Notes under the pieces: model-generated | What the model saw: the letters and a program-made list of their open reading frames with translations, nothing else | Databases searched by the model: none | Told to the model about the DNA's origin: nothing | Source of the DNA: Gongronella butleri | Taxonomy: Eukaryota > Mucoromycota > Mucoromycetes > Mucorales > Cunninghamellaceae | NCBI GenBank assembly: GCA_025201375.1 | Contig: JAIWZP010000073.1 | Location: 60,267 to 124,266 of the forward strand | Reading direction: 5' to 3' | DNA length: 64,000 nucleotides | Shown: positions 1-12,613 of the stretch, piece by piece | How the letters are laid out: each line of letters opens with the position of its first letter | Position numbering within the stretch: the stretch's first letter is position 1 | Made by a program: the position numbers and the translations under genes

Positions 1-3000
1 GCAAGGTACATGAGTGTCGTGCCCAGATCGTACCAGCCCAATTGGTCCTCGGGGTGCATGATGACATGATACTAGTTGATGTACAAAATCGGTGTGAGCA
101 AAAAGAGACACGGATGAGGGGATTTTTTTTTACCTGGAATTGCTCGGCGGCCTCCTCCAAATCGAGGAACGTGCGTTCCGTGACGATTTTTGGTCTGTTC
201 TTGATCAAGATCCTTAACATGCGGCCCCTGATCCAGAAGATCTGGTCGTAGACACCTACAAAGAAAGAAGGGAAAGTATTCAGCCATGGTCATTTGGAAA
301 TAAAAAAAGGCGCTTACAGGTGAGCGATGGCATTTTGGCACGAATGTCGGAAATTGGCATGGTGCATTGCTGGAGGATTGTCTCGATGGGCTGCGACACG
401 TTGATTTCCTTGTCCAGATACGCTTTGACAAAGTCGGTGTTGACGGACACGTTGGCTAAAACAAAAATGGGGAGGGGCCAATTGAGCTCATTTTGCCTTT
501 TTTTTTTTTTTTCTTCTTTTTGACATACCAATGCCCAATGGCAGCTTGTCGTACAGTTCAGCGACATTGTCAATGCCGTCCTTGAGGTCATGCTTTAGGG
601 AGACATTGCGATGCAGCTTTTCAAGGACGTCGTCGATGATCAGGCGGTACAACCTCTCTGCAGCAGCGTCATCCATGCTACCGTGCGTCGCGTGGTGCTC
701 CTCGACCATCTCGCCTTCTTTCTAAACACGAGAAAAGAGAATGAACATTAGATGTCAGTGTCCTGGCCCTCCAATTGCCCATGAAAATTCGAGTTTACCG
801 CGAGAAGAATGCCAAACAGGCAGTGGTAACATTGATACACGCCACTGCGATTGTCGTTCATGTCCAGACCGCCCAGGATCCTCATCAAATACTGCAAAAA
901 GATGCCTAAAAAAAATAAAAAAATGAGCCTTCCATTTTTTTTTCTGTTTTTTTTCTTTTTTTGTTTTACCATTGCCTGCGCCGCAAATTTCGCGCTCGCC
1001 AAGCTCATCGTGCAAGGTCTGCAGGACACTGGCGAGGCCCATCATCTTGTCATTGTCATCGTGGAAGCGGCGTTCCATGAGTGTGGCGACGAGGACCCAC
1101 GCACGCGTCGATAGAGCATTGAAAAAGTTGGCAATGGTGCGGCGCGACGGTACGTGCGGCGTCGAGTCTGGTGTGGCAAAGTTGTTGACGAGCGGGATGA
1201 AGTCTGGGTGCCGGAAAATGTACACCATCGACGTGCGCAGCAGAATCAGCAGACTGTCCAGCAATTCGGTGTCTACGGTCGCAGCGAGCCAGTCTAAAAA
1301 TCGGGCGGAAAAATTGAGCGCCCCATTGCCCATTTCTTGCTCTTTTTTTCCGTTACCTTCAAGAGGGGTATGCGATAGCATGTCGGCCATTTCGTGCACA
1401 ATGGCGTCAATCATGCCAAAGAGGCGGTAAAACTCGGTGTCATCCTTGCATGGGGCAATGGTATTGGCCGTCGCCATCTTGGCGCCGTAATGGACCATGT
1501 CACATGTTGTGCGCGCAAGCATCTTGCCGTACAGCGTCCATGCGTCCTTGCACTGCTTCAATTTCACATGACACTAAGGCAAACATACGAGAAAAAGAGT
1601 GAACCAAGGCGTTTCTTTGATGATTTTTGTTTTTTTACCTTGGCCACCATCATGATGATCTCAAACAGGCCGTCGGTCAGCCCGTCATGATCCAATTCGT
1701 CCATCTTGTCTTGCATCAGGGGCTCCATGTATTGCAGCACGGCGTCGTACTTTTTGTTCTCAAAGCTGGCCTTGGCCGTGAAAATGCTAGCCTTGAGCGC
1801 AATGGCACCGAGCTTGTTCTTAGTGAATTGTTCGTTGATGGTCGCGTCGAATCGACTATATAAAAAAAAAAGATGAAAACGGGGCGCTTTCTTGGTTTTT
1901 TTTTTTTTTTTCGTTTTTTTTCTTACCAAGGGAGTGTAAAAGATTGGTCTTGCCATGGAAGTGTCTGCAGCAGCTTGTTGCACTTATCGTACCAGGTGAG
2001 CGCGAGCTCTGCATTATCGGTGCAGAGCGCCAATTTGCCCTTGAGCAACCAATATCGCAACAGAATCTTGTCACGGCGGTCGTCGTCCATGTACACACTG
2101 CCGTCATCCAAGATGGTATCAATCTCGCACGTCGTCGCCGTCGCACTGCGATCGCCCATCGCCTGTGCAAACCAGAGCTGCTCCAAATGCGCAATCCAAT
2201 GCTGGCATAGCGCCTGTAGATCCTCGGCACGCGGCGGTGCGCTCTTATTGCTGCCGGTGCCACCGCGACTCGCCGCCGCAGGTCCATCCATCATGCGCAT
2301 GATCAGCTCATCCGCCAAAATCTCGCAAATGAACATCGTCACCTTTTTTTTTTTTTAAAAAAAAAGAAAAAAGTGTGAGCGTGAGCCCAATTGCATCCCA
2401 TTTTGCTTTTTTTTTTTTTCCCTTCTTTCCTCTTTTTTTTTACCTTTTGATACGTGTCAATGTCGAGTCGCGCGGCACAGGTGTTGATAAAGGTGTCGCC
2501 CATGAGATCGAATGCCTTGAGAAGTGCATGGACCGTGTCTTGTTCGAGCGCGGCGTCGCGGTCGGCGTGGTAGGCGAGCAAGGTGAGCATGGCGCGGCAC
2601 AGGGCTTCCATGGCGCCGGCGTTTTGCACATTGAGGTTGCGGATCAGGTCCGTCAGGGGCTCGACATCGGCATCGGCCATGGGCATGTCGGTGCGCTTCG
2701 TGAATGTCATGTACGGGTGAGAGTGCGCCTTGCCGCCATTGTCCGCTGCCATCAGCTGCGCATTGCTGTTGCGCCGGCGCGTCAAATTTGTCTTTCTACA
2801 AATTTAAAAGAAGGTGAGACTCGCTTTTTTTTTTATGAATGATCCCATGAATGTGTCCTTACGTGGGCGCATAATCGGCGGTGTCGAGTGTCCACGTGTA
2901 GGTGATGCTCAGTTCGGACACCTTGTGATCGAAATAGTTCAAAAAGCGGGGCAAGCTGGCGACAACGTCCATCTTTATCGGGTCGCTCCACTTTTCACCT

Positions 3001-5287
3001 CGCTGCCACTCGTCAAGCGTCGCAACCAGGTCTTGCATCTTGTCGTACAATTCATCCTCCTCCTTCATCATCTGTTGCTTCAGCACCTCCTCCGTATCTT
3101 GTTTTTGCTTTTGCCTCTTGGACGCCCTGAATTTGTTTTTTTTTAAAAAAAAAAGTGAGCAATTTTTTTGGTGACAAAAGTTAAAAAAGGGCGAATTTTT
3201 ACCGCAACGTGGGGAGTTCATATAGATCGTCATCGTTGTCGCCTTCTTGTTCTTCTTGCTGCTCGTCGTCCTTGGGCTGCTTGTCGTCTGGCGCATCTTG
3301 CAGCTTCCGCTTGGCACCAATGGCGTTTTCTGGGGTATTGGCAGCATTTTCCGTGGCATTGACCGCGTTTTTTGTGGCATTGGCCGCGTTTTCCGTGGCA
3401 TTGGCCGCGTCTTCAGAGGCACTGGCCGCGTTTTCAGAGGCACTGGCCGCGTTTTCAGAGGCATTGAGGGCATTTTCCAAGTCACTGGCTGATTTTTTGA
3501 TCGGTTTGGGCGGCTCGTCGTCGTCTGAGAGGGTGAGATCGACAATCATCTTGTCGAGGACCTGGGACGACTGCGCGGCGTGTTGTGCGGGAGGAAATGG
3601 AGGGACGGGACCAAAGGGGGTCGCGCCCATGGCATGGTTTGGATGGATGCTGCTACCACCATAGACCGGAAAGACGGGCGGGCCATAGGTGATGACGACG
3701 CCTGGCGGTGGCGGCGCGACAAATGGGATGCCGGCGATAGGCGCATTGTACAGCGATGCACGGATGGTCGGCTGCTCTTCTCGTGGTGGTGGTGCGAGTG
3801 CTTCTGGCTGCGCAGGCGGCTCGGAAGGCTCAGGTGACGCTTCGATGAGGATGGGCGCCGGGGCTGCAGGCGATGGATCCTTTGTGCGCGTGGCAGACGC
3901 CATGTCGGCATCGTCCATGTCGATGTAGATGGCCCGGTTGATGAATTTGGCAGGCGTGCCCGAATGGTCGTCCTTGGCGCCCTTTCTTTGCTTGCCTGAT
4001 GCGCGTCGCAGCTGGTTGTCGATCTCGTACTGCTGCATTAGCGCCAAAAGAACGTGATGCCACGTAACCTTGCTGATGGACACACTGACGGCCGGCGTGT
4101 ACGCGTCCAATTGCATCGTGTCGTCCAAATCGTCCAATTGGGAGGATCCCGCGTCCGTCTGTGGCGTCGCACGCGTCGCAGCTGCCATTTGCTCGCGCAG
4201 ATCCTTGCCAAGCTCCCATTGCCCATGTCGTGCAAGCCCAATGGCAACCAGACGCTCGCACATGGCAAAGTCGCCAATATCAAACATCACCTGGCCGCAA
4301 AAAAAAAAAAAAAAAAAAAAAAAAGGAAAAGAAAAAAATTGAGCCCACATTTCATGATTTTCCATGACTCTTTTTTTTTCTTACTCTGCACAGGCCCTCC
4401 AGACACAGCCATTGCTGCGGAGCAATACTGCCGGACCGCAACGCTTGCTCGGTATCTGCATTCATAATCAATGGATCGCCCGCCGTCAGCGCCATGCCGT
4501 GCTCAAAGGACGTGCGCGCCAATCTGTAATTGTGGCGGCCATAGGCAAGCGCGCCCAGACGATGCCAAAGCGCGCGATCCGTGCCATCCACCTCGAGCGC
4601 CTGTCAAAACAAAAAAAAAATGAAAAAAATAAAAGAGGGACGTGAAAACGCGTCCAATTGTCAATGCAAAAGGTGGATGATTCTTTACCTTGAGATAATA
4701 GTCCATAGCCTGCTGCGCCTTTTTTTCCATGTCGTCGTTCGTGTCAAACGTGGCCTCGCGGTACTCTTCATCGAGAATCGCCGCATAATTCTTGAACACA
4801 AGGAACCGCAGCATCACGAGCGATGACGAGTAGAGCGCCTCGCCCTTGGTATCCTCCTAGATGAAAAATGGACCACATTTCGTCAGCCTTCATGTCAAGC
4901 ACAAACAAAAACATGGCCATTCGCTCGCTTTACCTCGATGTCCTGGTCGTTCATGAGGTCGCTGCCAAGGATGTCGTCGTATTTGGCCTTGGCCTCGGAC
5001 CGGAAGCCTCGCTGGTGGATGCGCAACGCCTCCTGGTACGTGTTGAGGTAGTTCTCGGTCTAGAATACGGGAAAAAAGAAAAAAGAGAGTGGAGTCACGG
5101 CGTCAACAACATCGTATGGCATGGCCACGCGTCATGGACAACTTGTCTCTTACCAGGATTTCATAATTGGCATTCTGCTCGTCGTCTTCTTCCTCGACTT
5201 GATTGACGGTGCGCCAGCGGATCTGAGGAAAACAAAAGACACAAACGTAAGAAACATATTGCTAGCCATCGTCTGCCGTCTTACCAT
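1..5287 (-). CDS. HIR3: HIR histone-chaperone complex subunit, Hir3/CABIN1-like (3' end outside window)
   Basis: Multi-exon gene cut by the left edge. Hir3/CABIN1 is the large TPR subunit of the HIR/HIRA complex, which deposits H3-H4 independently of replication in the nucleus. The start reads MIRWRTVNQ, close to the MIR-x-x-x-LN start I know for CABIN1. Helical TPR-type repeats follow, including ALWHRLGALAYGRHNYRLAR and the family-typical CLEGLC segment, then a second repeat (FDIGDFAMCERLVAIGLARH) at 4230-4290. An Asp/Glu/Gln-rich linker with an Ala-Asn-Glu repeat lies at 3200-3560. The chosen ATG is 5287-5285, and the first intron begins right after it (spliced to ATC CGC TGG). At least a dozen short introns are visible, with T-rich tracts on the plus strand. 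It is the first gene after a 2-kb intergenic region. Family call is good; exact exons in 1-1600 are less certain. Confidence 0.8.
3325..3480 (-). repeat. 21-bp coding minisatellite in HIR3
   Basis: About seven tandem copies of a 21-bp unit (plus strand like ggcattggccgcgttttccg plus one base) encode a seven-residue Ala/Asn/Glu-rich unit of type (S/T)-E-N-A-A-x-A. Copies differ by a few bases, mostly keeping the residues. It sits in the acidic, low-complexity linker, so copy number could vary without breaking the frame. Confidence 0.8.
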
Positions 5288-7337
5288 AACAAAGGAACAA
5301 GAGCCGTGCTCAATGAGGTACAGCTCACGCTTGGGAAAAAAAATGAACAGGGAAGAGAAGCAAAAAAATCGAGGTACAAGCGTGTTTTTTTTTATTTCCA
5401 GGCGCATTTTCACGCCCCGCGGCCCAATTTTGGAAACAGCGCCTTCGCGCCCTTTGCCCGTCGATCTTTGGTCATGGCAAGAGGGCACTGACGCGTCACA
5501 ACGTGCTCCTTTTGAGCTCATTGGAACTCCACTTCATCAATTTTTCCATTTCCATTAAATGCACAGCAAAGAAGCTGTGATTTATGCAAAAGTGCATTTC
5601 CTCAGGACCGAGCGATCTGAGTTGCGAAAAAAAAAAGCTTGGAATCATTCTAGCGTCTAAATTTGAAGAACTGCGCGCATCCACATCGGGAGAAACGCGT
5701 AAAATATCATTTTGGCTCTGATTTTTCATTAGCAAACACGAATCTCATAATTTTTCAAGACTGGATGATCCGATTCGCGAAAAAAAAAATTGACAACATT
5801 GGAGCCTTGAGTCCACCATCAACTTGTCTACATCTGGGACCAGATGAGCGAGTTTCTGAGGAGTGTCGGATAAAATGGAGGGTGAACGGGGTAAAACCAC
5901 GACCATCTAGTTGCGTACCGCGGCAATGGCCCAGTCTATCGACGCGAAAGGTGCCTCAAATGAAGCAGCGGTCAAAAGCGATAAAAATGTGCTCGTGATT
6001 TAGAGAGATAATCGCGTTCAGATTTCGGCGACGTGGTGTGCAATGACTCTGAGAACTCACGTTTCCGATTTTAATTATTTTAATATGGCAGAAATGATGC
6101 TGGCTCGACTCTGCCTACCTGTTCATATGATATTCGCAAATTTGAGCTTCCACAACACAAGCGAAAAAATTCAGTCAACACCTCAGCAAGAAGCGCACGA
6201 GAAAATACGTACAAATTTCATCTGTTTTGGATTTTGCACAAAAAGAACGCGTTTGATCCGTCCATGTTTCAATTGCAGTGGACAGAAACTGACGCGTATT
6301 ATCATTTCAATGCGTGAAGCATCGTCGCTCTACACTGCTCTAGTACTGTATAATATTCAAATAACTGTATTTGTTCAAGTCTTCTTCTTCAGGATAACGA
6401 GCAGCAATAGAGCACTAATAAATATCATAAGAGCTTGATGATTGCTTGGTGGTGGTGTCTTTTCTGGAGAAATTCAGCATGTAAAATATAATTTAGAATC
6501 GAATGAATGATGTTTCTTCATGCCGTGCGTCCGCGTTCTCACTTCTCACAGTGAAAACGTGAAAAATGGCCCTGTAATGTATGTACCACGCGTCTGGCCA
6601 AACACGTTCGCGGCGACGAGCGGCGTTCAATGGCTTGAGGAATTGAAGGTGGCGTCGGCCTGCGATGCATGCTCGCAAAGATTCACCAGAGCCAACAGTG
6701 CGAGACGTGTTGCGTTCTCATCCGTGTATTCTGTCACGTAATAGATGCATAAGGCATGCATGCTACCCTGCTTTCGTGTTATGCGCACCATGATGACGAT
6801 TTATATGATATCATATCATACTACAACAGTACAAGAGATGATGATCAGAAAGTACAGCAACATCATACTGTAGTATTATGAGAAAGATCAAATACGTAGC
6901 GGCCAGTTTTGTGATGCTGGAATGTTTTTTTTTTTTTTGCTCCTTTTCGTCTCATGTACGTACATACAGTAGTAGCTCATTTTTCCTCCACTTTATCCAG
7001 TTCTAAAATAAATTTTACACCGCATTGCGAAACAAAATGGCAATTCAAGCAGTTTTTGAGGCACTTCCATTAGCGCAAACCACAAAAAATTGAGTCAGAT
7101 CGCTGCAAAAGGCAGCTTTCGCGTGATGCGCACCATGATTTTTACAAGAGAAAGTACGAGAAAGAAGTATGAGAAAAAAAAAAAAGAAAAAGAAAAAGAG
7201 AAAGAAAAAAAGGAGGAAAAGGAAAAAAAGTCCCTCTTTTAAACGAATTGCTTGAATTTACCATTTTGTGGCTCTCACGGTCTGGGATCCTTCATTTCCC
7301 CCCCCTTTTTTTTTCTTGTTTCAAAGTTGTTTCTTTT
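5288..7337. other. Intergenic region with degenerate repeats, no gene supported
   Basis: No convincing coding exon on either strand. The part near 5288 is presumably the HIR3 promoter. A stretch at about 6205-6345 resembles 56590-56710 (shared core ATCATTTCAAT then TGAAGCAT). Similar sentences ending in a run of A recur at about 5614 and 5766. Near 6800 there is a palindrome-rich patch (ATGATATCAT). TACTGTA/TACAGTA heptamers occur at about 6350, 6874 and 6966. 7145-7230 is a purine-rich (A/G) tract just past the 3' end of the next minus-strand gene. Confidence 0.6.
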
Positions 7338-9942
7338 TTATTCATCTTCTAGTTGATTAGCGGTAATCCATCGCTGGATGAGGTTGCCTGTGGTGTCTCT
7401 GTGGTCAGGGGCAATGGTGAGCATGGCGGCGAGCAGGGATCCAAAGGCGGCATCGACGCGTGTGGCGTCTTTGACGAGGGCGTCGACGTGTTCGCGCAAC
7501 TTTTGGTTCGCAATGACGGTATTGTAGTGCTGTATCGAGTCAAATGGCTTTTTCCCTGTGGCGAGTGTGTAAAGGACCATGCCGAGCGCCCAGATATCGA
7601 TGGATGGTTTGCTGAAAGTGGATGGCGGCAAATCTGGGCGGCTCACGATCTCTGGGGCCGTATATTCATGCAAATAAAGAGCGTGCGCGTCATCCTGGTG
7701 CGTGCTGCGCGTGTACACGGCGCGGTCAAAGCCAGTGATGGCCCAATCGGTTGCGGTGACGGGGTAAAATACGTTGGACGGATGGATGTTGCGATGGACC
7801 CATGCAAACCCGTGGACGGTGTGCAGCACGCGTAGCAGTGACAAGGTCGTCCACGCCTTGAATGAGAATTCCGTGGGATCGAATGGCAATTGCGATGCGC
7901 GCGTCGACGTTCTTGTTGTTGCGGCGCGTGCGTGGACGTCGAATAGAATGTGTTGCATTGTGTGTTCCGGCGTGTATGGCGTGGTGATCCAGATGTATTG
8001 ATACCCTTGCTGTGTCGGCTGCTCCAGCGCAAGCGCGTCCACTGTCAGCAGCACCGGCGCGTCTTGCGTGACGTCCTGAGGGTGGATGATTGACTGGCTC
8101 GCCTCAACATTGCGAGCAAAAAAGTGCGCGTCACGCGTCAACAGGTAATGCACCGTGCAATCGCGCCCATCCGCACGATTCCGCGCCGTCCTCAAAATGT
8201 ACCCCGGCAGGTACGGATGAATCGCCGCACCAGGCTCCAATTCGTACACGTTTCCCTAGGGGAAAAAAAAAGAAAAAAAGAAAAAAAAGGGGAAAAATTA
8301 GTAAACATCATTCAAATCAAGCATTTTGAGAAAATCAATTGGCAAAAAGGAACAAGAAAAAAGAAAAAGAGAGAGCCGGCTTACGGATGGGGCGGTCAAA
8401 ACGGGCAGACCATGCATTGGGTCGAAGCCATTGAGATCCGATGCGCCGCGGCCGACGAATTGGACGCGTTTTGCGGCGACAAGGCCCTTGATGAGTGCAG
8501 CGGTGATGGCGGTGGCCTTTTCGCTCATGTTGTCTTCGTTTGACGCGTGCGTGGCGCTTGGGGCGCGATTTTGCATGGTGTAATATTGTTGTGGCGGTGA
8601 TGTCGCGCCATTTGAATAGGGTTGTGGTGCGATGTCCTTTTTCATCACGGAGCTTTCGGTGACCAAGGGGTACCTTGTTGCGGTGGGGGTGCCAGGATAG
8701 CGATTGAGTTTGCGTCGCCAGCAGCAGATGACGAGGAACAGGCCAATGGCGAGAATGGCCACGCAACCAATGACGACGCCTACAATGGCCCCGACCGAGA
8801 GAGCGGGTCCGCCATTTGCCGATTGTGGTGCCGAGGGCCCAGTTGAGGATGGATTTGGAGCATTTAGGGAGGGATCGATCAGCTGTGCCCATTGGATGGT
8901 GGTCGGCACAGCCATCGGGCTATCATTGGGGACATAGACAGCACTGGAAGCGTCAGAAGACACCCACGTCAGGATCCCGGACGATGATCCGACGTGCAGC
9001 TGCTTGACGGCGGCCACAGAAGAAGACGACGACGAGGGCAATTGCACATTGTACACGTTATTTGTCTTTTTCGATGCAATGACAAGCACATTGTGCTCCG
9101 TGTTGAGAATTGCAGGGCCAATCTCAATGGGCGACGCATAAGCAAAGGCCCAGCTACTGCTGGAGCCTGTCGGAGTTGCCGTTGGTTGCGCAGCCTCAGT
9201 GGAAGTTTGTCTTTTTCGTATTTTTACCCTTTCATGTGCCGTGAGGGACCGATCGGTGGCTGTGGTAGGCGCGATGGATTGGACGAGCAGGTGTGATGGC
9301 GTGAGGATCAAAGCGGTGCCCTGATTATAGACAATGGTCGCGTCTGCCGTCATGTTGCGCACATCCGACGGCCAATTGATAATCGTCTGAGGCGCGCTGA
9401 TGGGTGCCGTCGCGTTGTACAATTGCACCATTGTTGCGTTGCTGGTTCGATACAACGCCACAAAGCAAGCAGGCGAGGATCCACTGCTACACGGCGCAAC
9501 AATGCCGTCCAAAATGGCAATTGGATTCGTTTTGCTGTAAATGGGTGTGCCCGCCATGGCCCATGGCCCGTTGCTCGAGCTGCTCGAACTACTTGTGCCG
9601 CCGCTCGTGTAATTATAAGTGATCACTAAGTAATAAAAAGGTACAATTGAGGTGCATGATCCTCCCACGCCGCGGATCTCGTGTATATTTTTTTTTAAAT
9701 TTTTGTCACGTACGCGCCGACGACGACGGCGATGCGCTGCTGATCTCGAGAACAGCGAGATCTTGGGCGATGGCGCAAGCGAATGTGTTGAACGAGGACG
9801 AGCTAGAGGACTTTGTCACGTCTGGAAACTGCAATTGGGCAAGTTGCTGCATGTTGGATGCATTGCTGATGGAATAGCCCGTGTCCGTGAGCAGCGATGA
9901 GATGATGATCAGTGTATCATTGATATATCCCGCGCAACTCAT
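7338..9942 (-). CDS. Single-pass membrane protein with cytoplasmic pseudokinase domain (receptor-like)
   Basis: The exon at about 8384-9630 encodes a Ser/Thr/Gly-rich, Asn-glycosylation-rich ectodomain, one membrane helix (core VGAIVGVVIGCVAILAIGLF) and a basic stop-transfer CCWRRK. A juxtamembrane linker leads into the exon at 7338-8255. This encodes a protein-kinase fold: the catalytic-loop equivalent reads HRNIHPSN, the DFG position reads GFDRA, then YTAPEI and DIWALGMVLYTLATGKKPFD. The catalytic Asp of HRD is Asn and DFG is lost, so an inactive pseudokinase is inferred. The AIK lysine also seems to be replaced (HFFARNV). At the 5' side the frame runs back to ATG at about 9942 (MSCAGYINDT), with no signal peptide there. 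An upstream exon with the signal sequence is probably missed. The architecture is seen; ligand and role are unknown. Confidence 0.65.
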
Positions 9943-10572
9943 GGTGATCAAGATGGATTCTCCGTCAATGAAACCGTCGTTGCCAAGGGAAAAAGGTTAA
10001 ATGAACAATCCAAAAGAGAGAAAAGGGGAAAAGAGAGAGGAAAAAAAAAGGGGGGGTGGCAGCACAATCAGGGAAGCTCAATATTGGACGCACCGGGGCT
10101 TAGTTTTTCGAGTCGTCTTGCCGCAATTGGTAAGCTTTAGATGCTGCTTTGTGCGACATGTGAGCCAAAAAAAAAAAAAAAAGGATAAACGCTTTTTGCT
10201 TCGCGCACAAATTTGATGACAGACGTGCAACCATCAGGTTCCGTGTGGGCTCAGCTCGGCCAAGATGGCGATCACATCCAAGCTTGAAACGAGCGAAAGT
10301 CCGCCCTTGTTCAAATTCATGCAAGTTCCCGCCGGAACCTCGGCAAAATCGCGTGCATGGCTAGCTGGAGAGCCAATTGGACCTCTTGCTTACCATGACG
10401 ACCCTTCTATCCTCCAGATCAGACATGTTCAGGTGCTCTCAAGCTCACTTGATGGGCGTGCCGGGACCAAAAAAGAGCAAAAAAAGAGAAATCACGGGCA
10501 AAAGAGGGGCACCACGCGACGCGATCGCGCGTTCGATGGCATGACGCGTGCATTTCCGAGGTATTTTATTAT
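9943..10572. other. Intergenic, may hide the first exon of the pseudokinase gene
   Basis: Contains A/G-rich tracts at about 10010-10060 and a run of A at about 10168. No signal-peptide exon could be identified with confidence on the minus strand, although the neighbouring ectodomain gene needs one. Confidence 0.4.
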
Positions 10573-11154
10573 TTAGAGATCAAAGAGATCACGAAGGAAC
10601 GATACAATGAGACCGCGTGTGGTGCAATATTGCGGGGTGTCCATGTAAAAGTTCATAAAGCCGTGCATGGTGCCTGCGACGGTGACGGCGGTGGCGGGGA
10701 CACCGACATTGTTGAGTCGCTGTGCATAGTGCAAGCCCTCGTCACGCAGCAAGTCCAATTCGGCGACAACGATGAGTGCGGGTGGAGCGCCCTTCAATTG
10801 ATCGTCTGTCGCGCGAATTGGTGATGCGCGAATGTCGCGGCACGGCTGCGACGCGTCCTCAAAGTACCACTCGGTGAATTGAGCCATCTCTTTCATGGGC
10901 AGCCCATAATCTCCGCTTGCAAACTCGTGCCACGATGCAAACGGCATGTCGTGTGCAAAATTCAAGTCCGGGTACACCATCACCTGTCCCTTGATGAGAT
11001 CACCATGTCCGTCCTCGACAAGTTTCACTAAACGAAGAAAAAAAAATGATGATCAATGACCATGTCCTCACGCACCTCATACCAAACACCTTTTTTTTTT
11101 TCATGGACTTACGAGACACTGTGGATGTCAGGTTGCCTGCATGAGATAAAAAAA

Positions 11155-11185
<31 letters not shown>

Positions 11186-11987
11186 CATGTGAATCAGCAC
11201 GCGTCGTTGCTGACCATAGGCCAATGACAAATGTGCCAACTTACCTCCGGCCGAGTCGCCTGCGAGCGCCAATTTGTCCGCATCGATGTGAAGCTCGCTG
11301 GCGTGCTTGTGCACCCAATGCACCGCGTCGTACGCTTCGTTGAACGCCGTCGGGAACTTGGCCTCAGGCGACAGACTGTACTCAATGTACACAACGGCCA
11401 TTTTAGTGCGCACAACCAACTTTTTAAAAGAATGGATCCATTAGAAACGAGGAAGTGGCCACGTGATACGTCGCACTTTGGGTTGTGCACCCTTATTTTA
11501 CCTCCTTGAGCAGCTTTTCGAAATTGCGGAATTGGAAAAAGACAAAACCACCCTGCACAGTGACAAAAAAAAATGTGTGTGAGTGTACCTGGGCGATTGT
11601 GTCACCTTTGGTCGAACTGTGTCACCTACACCATGGCTATGCCACAAAAAAAAAATGCAAGAAGCTGTGATGAGCATCACGCGTGACAAAAACGCAATGA
11701 AAAAGAAAAAAGAGGTGGTTTACAGATAGATCAAGCAAGGAAGCACCTTGTCTTCGGTGCTCAATGGCCTCAAATGCACCATTTTGACCGTGTGGCCGTC
11801 CACAGGGATCTCGGACACGCGCATGGACGTGTCGGGCATGGACAGGTTGTCTGGGAGATGTTCTGCCATTTTGCGAAAGTTTTCAGCGCCGATTTGCTTG
11901 AGGGTGAGCCCTGACGCCTTGCGGCCCTCGACCATGCGGTCGGCAATGAATTGATATGCACCAGCGGGCTTGGGAGTGTAGCTCATG
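10573..11987 (-). CDS. Alpha/beta hydrolase, HSL/acetyl-esterase (fold-3) type
   Basis: Predicted serine esterase/lipase of the hormone-sensitive-lipase-like family. Start ATG 11987-11985 (MSYTPKPAGAYQF). Exons: 11725-11987, a short exon near 11625-11655 ending in CATGGT, about 11505-11550, about 11245-11419, a very short exon near 11120, and 10573-11028. Splicing the third and second exons restores the oxyanion-hole motif HGGGFV. The nucleophile elbow is GDSAGG (at about 11248), the acid is in VVAELDLLRDEG, and the His is in TMHGFMNF near the C-terminus. About 330 residues, normal for the family. No signal peptide seen, so probably cytosolic. Substrate cannot be told. An in-frame stretch upstream (DKHPLLIPI, to about 12012) could belong to an earlier exon. 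Confidence 0.82.
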
Positions 11988-12613
11988 ATGGGGATCAGCA
12001 AGGGGTGTTTGTCTAAATAGATCAAAAGAAGTGAAATGAGAAAGAAAAAGGTGGATTTTTGTGATCTTGTGTGCCTTTTTATACGTTCTCCATTGTTGGG
12101 GCTGCACGCACACGCTCTCTTGGCAGGACGGACAACAAAAAATCCTTGTGTCGTGTCCTACATGGGGCGACATTTCGCGTCCATCACCGATGGAAAGCCA
12201 AGATTGCCTCAGTCAATGGCCATGGTCACCATGTCAATGATGTCTTGCCAAGGCTGGCATCTTGCTCATGCCCATGGAAGCCAGACAAAAGCAACCCTTT
12301 CTCCGTGATCTCCTTTGTGTCACCGTTCTCAAACAGTAAAATGGCCAAAAACAGTAGTTGAGAGAATGTTCATTCGTGTTGCGCCACACCTTGGCACTAG
12401 CAATGGTTCCATTTGCCTCTTTGGTCGCTCAAGTGGAAGGTTTGCGGGTGTTGGTTTGCCGAGTACCGGGCTCGTGTCGCGCAAAAGAACCCTTTCTCAA
12501 TGTTTTAAAGGCAAATGCGAGATCTCGTTTACTTGTGTATGTGTTTTGTGCTTGTAAATGAACAATTAGTAATAAAAAGGCGAGTAAAGAGGGAGGGGAA
12601 GGGAACAGGCGCT
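11988..12613. other. Intergenic, nothing supported
   Basis: Lies between the hydrolase start and the 3' end of the next minus-strand gene. No coding exon or RNA gene recognised. It should hold the hydrolase promoter, and 12025-12180 might include a short 5' exon. Confidence 0.4.
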
